From: UCB3 sp964415605 | GTDB lineage: Bacteria; Chloroflexota; Anaerolineae; Epilineales; Epilineaceae | NCBI GenBank assembly: GCA_964415605.1 | Contig: CAYQBA010000177.1 | Span: 1-9,270 of the forward strand | Reading direction: 5' to 3' | Length of the DNA: 9,270 nucleotides | In this document: piece after piece, positions 1 through 5,899 of the stretch | Position numbering within the stretch: position 1 is the stretch's first letter | Layout: the number at the start of each line of letters is the position of its first letter | The notes under the pieces: generated by a model | Told to the model about the DNA's origin: nothing | Seen by the model: the letters and a program-made list of their open reading frames with translations, nothing else | Database searches by the model: none | Translations under genes and position numbers: made by a program

Positions 1-391
1 CGTCGGCCGGCTCCCCGCCGGCGGCGCCAGCGACCGCTGCTTCCGGCGTGTCGCCGGCGAGCATGCGCACGAGGCAAGCGTCGAGGGAATCGTCCGCCGC
101 ATGTGCGGCCGGGGCGACTGCCGCCGGCGCCTCGGCCCGCCGCAACGCCGCCGCGGCCGCCAGGAACCGATCCCGGCCGCGTGCCAGGCGCTGAGACGGC
201 ACCGGTGCGGACGCCCTCGGCGTGGCCTGCCACGCCTGGAGGGCATAGAGGAGCGGCCGCAGCTCGTCCGCCAGGCCGGCTTCATCCAACAGACAACGCT
301 CGAGGCTCTCGCCCCGGCGCATGCGGGTCAAGCACCGATCGAGTGCATCGCGCACCCGCTCGTCATGTGTGCTGCGCTTACCCTGAACCAT
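1..391 (-). CDS. Sigma-associated D-x-L-D-x-C-L repeat protein, possible anti-sigma factor (3' end outside window)
   Basis: This is an open frame of 130 codons that runs off the left edge. It begins at an ATG with a good Shine-Dalgarno sequence, 45 nt after the stop of the ECF sigma gene, so the two are almost certainly one operon. The N-terminus carries a motif at residues 15-34 (D15-A-L-D-R-C20-L-T-R-M, then G27-E-S-L-E). A near copy occurs at residues 101-117 (D101-S-L-D-A-C106-L-V-R-M, then G113-D-T-P-E). The first copy continues into a leucine-rich helix (ADELRPLL, 41-48). An Ala/Arg-rich segment separates the copies. I recall short motifs of the form LDxCLxRLxxGxxxExCL in proteins encoded directly after ECF sigma factors in Chloroflexota, often ahead of a membrane helix and an outer domain. 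An anti-sigma role is inferred from position only. No membrane segment is visible in the part present. Confidence 0.72.
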   Translation of the reverse strand, partial: MVQGKRSTHDERVRDALDRCLTRMRRGESLERCLLDEAGLADELRPLLYALQAWQATPRASAPVPSQRLARGRDRFLAAAAALRRAEAPAAVAPAAHAADDSLDACLVRMLAGDTPEAAVAGAAGGEPAD

Positions 392-400
392 GATCCAAAA

Positions 401-407
401 TCCTTCT
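401..407 (-). promoter_or_regulatory. Ribosome binding site for the sigma-associated gene
   Basis: On the minus strand AGAAGGA lies 9 nt before the ATG at 391. This supports that start. The frame has no entry in the usual longest-ORF sense because it is cut by the window edge. Confidence 0.6.
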
Positions 408-436
408 GGCAAACCCTGGTGTGCTGCCCGGAGCCG

Positions 437-973
437 CTAGGCTTCCACGTGGGAGCCGACGACGCGCCGGAGGGCGGACAGGCCGCGGTGCTGGAGCGCC
501 TTGATCGCGCCCTCGCTCTTCCCCAGCACGTCCGCCACCTCGACGTTGGACAGGCCTTCGACAAACTTCAAAACGACAACTTGCTGCTGCTCCTCGGTCA
601 GGAACCGCATGCCGAGCTGGAGCTGGTTGGACGCGAACAAACCCTCGAACGTATGGGTCGGGTGTTCCGCGGCCATCCACCGTTCGTCGAGCTCCACCCC
701 CTCGCGCTTCGTGGCCCGGCGGAAGTGGTCCACGATCAAGTTGTGCGCGATCCGGTAGAGCCAGCCCTGCAAGCTCGTCTGCCACGCCCGGTCGGACCGG
801 ACGGCCTCGAGCATGCGGACGAACACATCGCCCACGAGGTCTTCGGCCAGCACGGCATCGCCGGTGCGGTGGTAGATGTAGCTGTAGATCTTGCCGGCGT
901 ACTGGTCGTAGATCTCCGCCAGCGCGACGGGGTCAAGATCTTCGGCACGTTCTCTCAGAGCAGCTTCGATCAA
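437..973 (-). CDS. ECF-type RNA polymerase sigma factor (sigma-70 family)
   Basis: The 178-residue protein has the size and two-domain plan of an extracytoplasmic-function sigma factor, which directs RNA polymerase to a small regulon. Region 2 spans about residues 21-88, with the core-binding and -10 recognition helix at 71-86 (WLYRIAHNLIVDHFRR). Region 4 spans about 122-172, with a helix-turn-helix from 139 to 165 (GLSNVEVADVLGKSEGAIKA). There is no region 1 or 3 and no long C-terminal extension. The start is TTG at 973, chosen because GGGAG sits 7 nt upstream and no ATG or GTG start fits the conserved N-terminus. The 156-nt gap upstream (974-1129) separates it from the Asp-box gene, so it may have its own promoter, although I could not name convincing -35 and -10 elements. 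The downstream repeat protein is the likely regulatory partner. The signal sensed is unknown. Confidence 0.93.
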   Translation of the reverse strand: MIEAALRERAEDLDPVALAEIYDQYAGKIYSYIYHRTGDAVLAEDLVGDVFVRMLEAVRSDRAWQTSLQGWLYRIAHNLIVDHFRRATKREGVELDERWMAAEHPTHTFEGLFASNQLQLGMRFLTEEQQQVVVLKFVEGLSNVEVADVLGKSEGAIKALQHRGLSALRRVVGSHVEA

Positions 974-980
974 CGTCGTT

Positions 981-985
981 CTCCC
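981..985 (-). promoter_or_regulatory. Ribosome binding site deciding the TTG start of the sigma gene
   Basis: On the minus strand GGGAG lies 7 nt before the TTG codon at 973-971. It is the main reason for accepting a rare TTG start here. Confidence 0.55.
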
Positions 986-1089
986 GTACGGTCTGACTAG
1001 AAAGACGCAAAGACGATGGGCTGGGATACGTCGGAGCCCAAATCAGCCCTCTGTAACGGGGCACGGGGCCGTGGCGCGCGCATGCGGTC

Positions 1090-1114
1090 GGCATTCCCGT
1101 CTGCGCGGGCATTC
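1090..1114. repeat. Short direct repeat upstream of the sigma gene
   Basis: The heptamer GGCATTC (plus strand) occurs at 1090-1096 and again at 1108-1114, an 18-nt period. A small CCCG/CGGG inverted repeat (1096-1099 and 1106-1109) lies between and partly over them. It lies in the 974-1129 gap between the Asp-box gene and the sigma gene, where an operator could sit, but the elements are short and may be chance. Confidence 0.25.
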
Positions 1115-1129
1115 TCGGCGGGCCGTCCC

Positions 1130-2437
1130 TCAGCGGGGCAGCAGTCGGTGGATGGCTGCCGGCGTCGGCGTGGTGAGAGCGTCGCCCGGCGAGGTGCCGA
1201 AGGCCGCGGCGTCCGGCGCCGCCGCGAGATCAGCGGCCTGGAGCGTCCACGCGACGGGCAGGAAGCGCCGCTCCGCCAGCGGCCCCGCGCGCCCGATGTC
1301 GCGAGCCCAGACGCCTCCTCGCCCGGCCACGAACAGGAGCTCGCAGCCCGGACGCCCGGATGGCACCAGCGCTTGCAGGTCATAGAAGTAGTTGTAGTGC
1401 AGCGTCCACGGGCGCGGGCCGAGCAGCGTCTGCCACGTGGCGCCGCCGTCGTCGCTGAGGAGCAGCCCCACGCCGTACGCCGCGGCGATCAGGCGGCCCG
1501 GCACCGCCTGGCTGAAGGTGAGCGCCGAGATGTAGTCGACGTCGGCCAGCACCGGCGCGGACCATGTGGTCCCGCCGTCGGTGGTGGCCCGGACGCCGCG
1601 ATACGGCGGTGCGCTCGCGGGCGCGTCGACGCGGGGCCCGAGCCCGATGACGACATGCTCGGGATCCCGGGGGTCGACCGCGATCGCGGTGATGGTGGCG
1701 GTCTGGATCGACAGGCCCCCCGCGACCGCCTGCCAGGTCGCTCCGGCGTCCGCCGAGGTCCAGGCCCCCGCGCCGTCGGTGCCCAGCCACAGCCGCCGCG
1801 GCGCCGCCTCGAACGCCCAGAAAGCGCGCGTGCCGATGGCGTTGCCACCGCGCGGCACCCAGGTGGCTTGCGCCGCATCCCAGGCGTAGATGCCGCGCGC
1901 CGCCGGGTCGCCGGACGCCGCGAGGATCTCGCCGCCGGTCGCGAGCAGGCGCTGGACCGAGCGGAGCGTGCCGCGCGGCGTGAAGGCCAGCGGCGCCGTG
2001 TCGGCGGCGCCGAACACGCCGTTCACCGCCCCACCATCCGTGCCGCTGGCCCACATGCCGACGCCGGTGTCGGCGCGATTGGACAGGATATCGACGATGC
2101 CGATGCCGATGAAGTCCGCCACCGACGCCCAGGCGGATCCTTCGAGCCCGAGGCTGTACATGCGGTTGGACGTCCGATTGTCGAGCGTGCCGGCATAGAC
2201 CCGGCCGCTCGCGGCCGAGCCGCCCAGCGCGGTGACGTCGAACCCGGTCGGCAGGCCGTCGACGCGCTGCCAGCCCCCGGCGACCCCGCCGGCGCACAGG
2301 TCGACCGGCCTGGCGGCCGGCGCCGCCGGCCCGGCGTGCGCCGGGTGTGCGAGCCCCATCGCCAGCGCGGCCGCGCACCCCGCGACCAGGACCGCGCGGA
2401 GCGTTCGCGCGCGTTTCGGGCCCCCGGGCGGCCTCAC
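1130..2437 (-). CDS. Exported Asp-box (BNR repeat) beta-propeller-like protein
   Basis: The 435-residue protein starts at a GTG overlapping the stop of the preceding gene (GTGA). This start places a signal peptide at the N-terminus: a basic stretch (KRARTLR, 8-14), a hydrophobic core (15-30) and a probable cleavage site after HPAHA (residue 35). A VAGC sequence ending at C21 resembles a lipobox, but the hydrophobic run before it is short. Three Asp-box motifs of the S-x-D-x-G-x-T-W type are visible at 228-235 (SADAGATW), 285-292 (TTDGGTTW) and 328-335 (SDDGGATW). Such motifs mark propeller folds of the sialidase, sortilin and Ycf48-like kind. No sialidase catalytic set is evident, so enzymatic activity should not be assumed. 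The mature protein has only two cysteines, C48 and C365, near opposite ends, which could close the propeller. It probably acts outside the membrane with its coupled neighbour. Confidence 0.85.
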   Translation of the reverse strand: MRPPGGPKRARTLRAVLVAGCAAALAMGLAHPAHAGPAAPAARPVDLCAGGVAGGWQRVDGLPTGFDVTALGGSAASGRVYAGTLDNRTSNRMYSLGLEGSAWASVADFIGIGIVDILSNRADTGVGMWASGTDGGAVNGVFGAADTAPLAFTPRGTLRSVQRLLATGGEILAASGDPAARGIYAWDAAQATWVPRGGNAIGTRAFWAFEAAPRRLWLGTDGAGAWTSADAGATWQAVAGGLSIQTATITAIAVDPRDPEHVVIGLGPRVDAPASAPPYRGVRATTDGGTTWSAPVLADVDYISALTFSQAVPGRLIAAAYGVGLLLSDDGGATWQTLLGPRPWTLHYNYFYDLQALVPSGRPGCELLFVAGRGGVWARDIGRAGPLAERRFLPVAWTLQAADLAAAPDAAAFGTSPGDALTTPTPAAIHRLLPR

Positions 2438-5400
2438 GGCAGCACCGGCCGGACGGCGGTCGGCGTCAGCGTCGGTGGGGGCGGCGCCGGCGTGGGGACG
2501 GTGGGCGTTGGAACGGCGGTCGGCGGCGGTGCCGGCGTCGGCGGCGGGCCGTAGTTCTGAAGCCACAGGTAGTAGTGATGGTGCGGGTCGCCGCCCGTCG
2601 AGCCGTCGCGCACGTAAACCTTGACCACGAAGATGGTCGGCGTCTCGACGTGGAAGACGATCTCCTCCATCTCGTCGTCGTCCTCGAAGTCCTCCGCGAC
2701 GAGCAGCAGGCACGTGCGGCGCGAGCCGCTGAGCTCATGCGAGCGGAGCTCGAGGTCGTAGTCGCGGTCCTCGGGCGGCCGCATGGCCAGGACGTAGTCG
2801 CCCCGCTCGAGCAGCGGCGTCACGAAGTGATCCTCGTCGCTGGCGGTGCGCAGCGTCGCCGGGAGCGCCAGGCCCGTGTCGCGCGGATCCTGGCCCGGCG
2901 CGGGGTTGCGCACCTTCAGCCAGTCGAGCGACGCCGCGGCGCACGTGTCGTTCGGCTCGTACGGGTCGCGCAGCGCCAGCGGCGTCGCGGTCGGCGTGCG
3001 CGTCGGCGTGGGCGTCCCGCTGGGGACCGGCGTCGGCGTGGCCGTCGGCTCGGGCTGGAATTCGACGACGCTGAGCTCGTAGGTGGCCTCGGTGCCGGAC
3101 TTGGTCCCGCGGTTGTCGACCGTCACGAGCGCCACGTCGTCCTCCAGGGCCTTGAACACGATCTGCGACTCGTATGTCAGCGAGCCGCGGTCGTCGCTCC
3201 AGCAGCCGGCCGGCTCGCACGGCGTGCTGTCGTTCAGGTCGCCGACGGCCATCACGGTATCCACGCCCGCCGCCAGCGCCGTCGTCGAGACACGATACCA
3301 GCGCCCCTGCTTGACCCGGAAGAAGGCGAGGTCGACGTCGCCCTTGGGGCAGAAGTTGTGCCGCTGCGGCTGCGGATCGCCGAAGCTGACGTACATCTCC
3401 TTCTGGAAGCCGCGTCCGCTGTCGAACTCGAACTCGTCGGGGTCGCAGTCGACCGCGCCGGGGCCGGCCATGCCCGGGAGCGCGCGCGTCGGGAACGGCG
3501 TGTTGGTCGGCTGGCTGGCCTCGGCGGTGGCGGTTCCGGATTGCGCGGTCGCCGTGGCGCCGTCGGGATCGTCCGGGCTGAGCGTCGCGGTCGGCGGGCC
3601 CGCGGGGGTGGCGCTGACCTCGAGCGTCGGCAGGGCCGGGGGCGCGGTCGGCAGCGGGGTCTCGGTCGGCGGCGGCACCGCCAGCCAGTCGCCGCGCACC
3701 ACCTGGCCGCTGGCGGGGTCGACGGCCAGGACGGCGTACTCCGGCCCGGTCGGCATGCCCTCCCGGTAGGCGATCGGCGACGAGAACGACCCGTCCTCGG
3801 CGACGGTCACGCTGTAGAGCAGCGGGATGCCGGGGGTGTCCTTGGTCGGCGTCTCGCCGGGGGCCAGCTTGACCAGCCGGATCTCGAGGTCGTTGCCGGA
3901 GGTCCAACCGTTGCCCGAGAAGACGGGATTGCGCGCGTCGGCGAGGTTGACGCTGAAGCTCGCCGGCGGCAACGGCGTCGCCCCGGGCGCCGCCACTGCC
4001 GCGGAGAGGGCGTTGACCTCGCGCGCCTCCAGGATGTTGGGGTCGTCGGCGGCGGGCGTGCCGAACGCGACCACCGTGACGCCGGGCGCCAGATCGGCCG
4101 CCGTGGCCGGCCCGCCGTCGAGCGTCACCTGCGTGGTGTCGGACAGCCGGATGGTCCCGAGCTGGCCCGGCTCGACGTCGAGCAACACGAGGTTGGCCGC
4201 CTGCTCGGTGACGAGGCCCTCGGTTTGCGCCTGGTTGGGGTAGGCGATGAAGACTTCCTGGCCGTTGGGACTCCCGCACGTCGGGCACCAGTCCGAGCCG
4301 CCCGACACCAGCCGGGCCTGGATGTCGTCGCCCTTGTCGATGACCCGCAGGTTGGGCTCGCGGCTGCCGAGGTCGCCCGGCGTGACCTCGCGTGTCTGGC
4401 TCGGGAAGAACACGTAGTACGCGTCGTCGGTCTCGGCCACCAGCCGCTGGCACAGCGTCGCGCCCTGGACGTTGGCGGGCGGCTCGCCGAAGTAGAGCTG
4501 CAGGCGCTGCAGGTCGCCGCCGTCGCACATGTCGTGGAGGGCGCGCACCCGCCCCGCGCCCGTCAGCAGCGTGGCCAGGACGACGACGATGGCGGCCGAG
4601 ACCACGCGCAACCGGCGCGTCTCTTCGGCGGTCAACGGCGCGTGGTGGCGGAACACGGGCGCCGTGCGCGCGCTGGCGACGGCCGCGTTGAGCGCGGGGT
4701 AGCGCAGGCGCCACGCCAGCGGCGGCTCGTACGCGACCAGCCAGCCGCATGCCCAGCGCCACGCCGCCCACAGCGGCACGGCGCACGCCGCGAGCACGGC
4801 GACGAGGCCGAGGCGGGTGACGATGCCGCCGACCTTGAACAGGTCGACGACCGTCCGCAGCCCCTCGTCGCCTGGGAGGCCGTTGGCCGAGGCCCAGCGC
4901 CAGATGGCGGCCAGCGCCGGGAGGATGAGCAGGACGAACACCGCGGTGTAGGCCACGAACAACCCGCCGACCACGACCGGTCGCATGCTCGGGCGCACCA
5001 CATCGCCCAGCACGCGCTCCCCGAAGAGCCAGAGGAGCGCGACCGGCAGCAACGCCAGGCCGAGCACGATGGCCACGGCCACGAGCATGAGCGGGGCGGC
5101 GACCAGCGCCTTGACGGTCAGCCAGGCCACGTCCACGATGCCGCTGGCCAGGTTGGCCCACTGGCCGATCTCGACGATGCCCGCGTCGCCCAGGTCGAAG
5201 CCGTCGACGAAGTACGACCGGCGGAAGAGCCACCCCCAGGCCTGGATCAGCGCCAGGACGCCGAGCACCGCCGCTGCGACCGTGGCCGGCGTCACCGCGG
5301 GCAGCGTCATCCCGGCCGGCACCCAGCCCGGCATCGGGCGCGGGAGGACCGCCGTCGCGGCGCCGCCGGGCACGCCGTACGGCGCGCCGGGGGCCGCGGT

Positions 5401-5817
5401 CCGGGCACGCGGGCGTGGGGCGGCCCCGCCGCCCAGGTAGGCCGGCCGGTCCATGACCGAGGCCGACAGGTCGACGCTCTCGAGGTTGGCGCCGTCCATG
5501 TCGGAGCCCGACAGGTCGGCGCCGGTGACGTCCGCCCAGCCGAGGTTGGCCCGCCCCAGGTCGGCCTGGCGCAGGTTGGTGCCGCGCAGCACGGCCCAGC
5601 GCATGTCGGCCCGGCGGAGGATGGTGGAGTGCAGGTCCGCGCCCTCGAGCACCGCCCAGCGCAGGTCGGCCGCCGATAGGTCGGCGCGGCTCAGGTCGAC
5701 GCCGCGCAGGTCCATGCGGCTGAGGTCCGCGCCGCTGAGGTCCAGGCCGGACAGGTCGCGCGGTCCGCCGTTGCCGGCGGCGAGGCGTTCCTGCACTTGA
5801 TCGCGATCCAAGGCCAT
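2434..5817 (-). CDS. Pentapeptide-repeat / multi-pass membrane / PPC-domain surface protein
   Basis: The protein has 1127 residues. Residues 21-118 are 20 consecutive pentapeptide repeats (A-[DN]-L-x-x type), about five coils of a right-handed quadrilateral beta-helix, with no signal peptide ahead of them. After a Pro/Ala-rich linker (about 125-170) come five probable membrane helices: about 175-197, 233-265, 280-306, 332-358 and 405-421. Basic loops at 266-279 and 366-404 put the N-terminus in the cytoplasm and the C-terminus outside. The outer part holds a CPTC motif (511-514), a small beta-rich region (about 550-602), a possible Ig-like region (about 616-715), a Thr/Pro/Ala linker (715-780), a PPC-like domain (789-920), a second linker (921-948), another PPC-like domain opening with YEPND (953-957) and a Pro/Thr tail (1090-1127). 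The ATG at 5817 is chosen because the repeats begin soon after it. No strong Shine-Dalgarno sequence is seen. Function is unknown. The layout suggests a surface or envelope protein with a cytoplasmic scaffold. Confidence 0.88.
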   Translation of the reverse strand: MALDRDQVQERLAAGNGGPRDLSGLDLSGADLSRMDLRGVDLSRADLSAADLRWAVLEGADLHSTILRRADMRWAVLRGTNLRQADLGRANLGWADVTGADLSGSDMDGANLESVDLSASVMDRPAYLGGGAAPRPRARTAAPGAPYGVPGGAATAVLPRPMPGWVPAGMTLPAVTPATVAAAVLGVLALIQAWGWLFRRSYFVDGFDLGDAGIVEIGQWANLASGIVDVAWLTVKALVAAPLMLVAVAIVLGLALLPVALLWLFGERVLGDVVRPSMRPVVVGGLFVAYTAVFVLLILPALAAIWRWASANGLPGDEGLRTVVDLFKVGGIVTRLGLVAVLAACAVPLWAAWRWACGWLVAYEPPLAWRLRYPALNAAVASARTAPVFRHHAPLTAEETRRLRVVSAAIVVVLATLLTGAGRVRALHDMCDGGDLQRLQLYFGEPPANVQGATLCQRLVAETDDAYYVFFPSQTREVTPGDLGSREPNLRVIDKGDDIQARLVSGGSDWCPTCGSPNGQEVFIAYPNQAQTEGLVTEQAANLVLLDVEPGQLGTIRLSDTTQVTLDGGPATAADLAPGVTVVAFGTPAADDPNILEAREVNALSAAVAAPGATPLPPASFSVNLADARNPVFSGNGWTSGNDLEIRLVKLAPGETPTKDTPGIPLLYSVTVAEDGSFSSPIAYREGMPTGPEYAVLAVDPASGQVVRGDWLAVPPPTETPLPTAPPALPTLEVSATPAGPPTATLSPDDPDGATATAQSGTATAEASQPTNTPFPTRALPGMAGPGAVDCDPDEFEFDSGRGFQKEMYVSFGDPQPQRHNFCPKGDVDLAFFRVKQGRWYRVSTTALAAGVDTVMAVGDLNDSTPCEPAGCWSDDRGSLTYESQIVFKALEDDVALVTVDNRGTKSGTEATYELSVVEFQPEPTATPTPVPSGTPTPTRTPTATPLALRDPYEPNDTCAAASLDWLKVRNPAPGQDPRDTGLALPATLRTASDEDHFVTPLLERGDYVLAMRPPEDRDYDLELRSHELSGSRRTCLLLVAEDFEDDDEMEEIVFHVETPTIFVVKVYVRDGSTGGDPHHHYYLWLQNYGPPPTPAPPPTAVPTPTVPTPAPPPPTLTPTAVRPVLP
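2437..2550 (-). repeat. Low-complexity DNA coding the Pro/Thr-rich C-terminal tail
   Basis: Codons 1090-1127 of the membrane protein encode a run of Pro, Thr, Ala and Val. On the plus strand it reads as degenerate GTCGGCG/GGCGGTG units. It resembles an interdomain linker but ends at a stop codon that overlaps the next gene. Confidence 0.7.
2974..3057 (-). repeat. Low-complexity DNA coding a Thr/Pro linker between the PPC-like domains
   Basis: Codons 921-948 encode repeating T-P and T-A-T-P units that separate the two PPC-like domains. The plus strand shows repeated GTCGGCGT units. A similar, looser linker lies at 3478-3675 (codons 715-780). Confidence 0.7.
5464..5757 (-). repeat. 15-bp periodic DNA coding 20 pentapeptide repeats
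   Basis: On the plus strand AGGTC or AGGTT recurs in steps of 15 bases (for example 'gcaggtcc', 'tgaggtcc', 'acaggtcg'). It corresponds to the Asp/Asn-Leu pair of each pentapeptide at residues 21-118 of the membrane protein. Non-Asp/Asn positions appear as V56, I66 and V76. Confidence 0.85.
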
Positions 5818-5869
5818 GGCCGTTGTCCGTGCTGTCGGGTGTGGGCGGCGGGTGGCGGGGTGACGCCAG

Positions 5870-5899
5870 ATTATACCGATTCGGGTTCGCCAGTCCCAA
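5870..5899 (-). promoter_or_regulatory. Candidate promoter of the pentapeptide/Asp-box gene pair
   Basis: On the minus strand a perfect TATAAT (5870-5875) overlaps the TAA stop codon of gpmI. TTGGGA (5894-5899, four of six matches to TTGACA) lies 18 nt upstream. Transcription would start about 45 nt before the ATG at 5817. TATAAT is a rare hexamer in DNA this GC-rich, and the same GGTATAAT octamer precedes the NUDIX gene. Confidence 0.45.

Noticed and set aside
1016..2554. Plus-strand open frame of 512 codons ending in Gly/Val repeats
   Set aside because: It is the complement of the Asp-box gene and the Pro/Thr tail; its Gly/Val repeats are the antisense reading of Pro/Thr codons.
2438..2713. 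Upstream extension of the Asp-box protein to an ATG at 2713
   Set aside because: The added 92 residues lie inside the preceding gene, are Arg-rich, and would bury the signal peptide that the GTG start at 2437 places at the N-terminus.
2437..3675. Possible tandem DNA repeat array or CRISPR-like structure from recurring GTCGGC units
   Set aside because: The units are irregular, without spacers of constant length, and are explained by codons for Thr/Pro-rich linkers in the membrane protein.
2347..5679. Long plus-strand open frame (1110 codons) opposite the membrane-protein gene
   Set aside because: It is rich in Arg, Ala, Gly and His with no recognisable domain, and is the expected antisense shadow of very GC-rich coding DNA. 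Its repeats mirror the pentapeptides and linkers.
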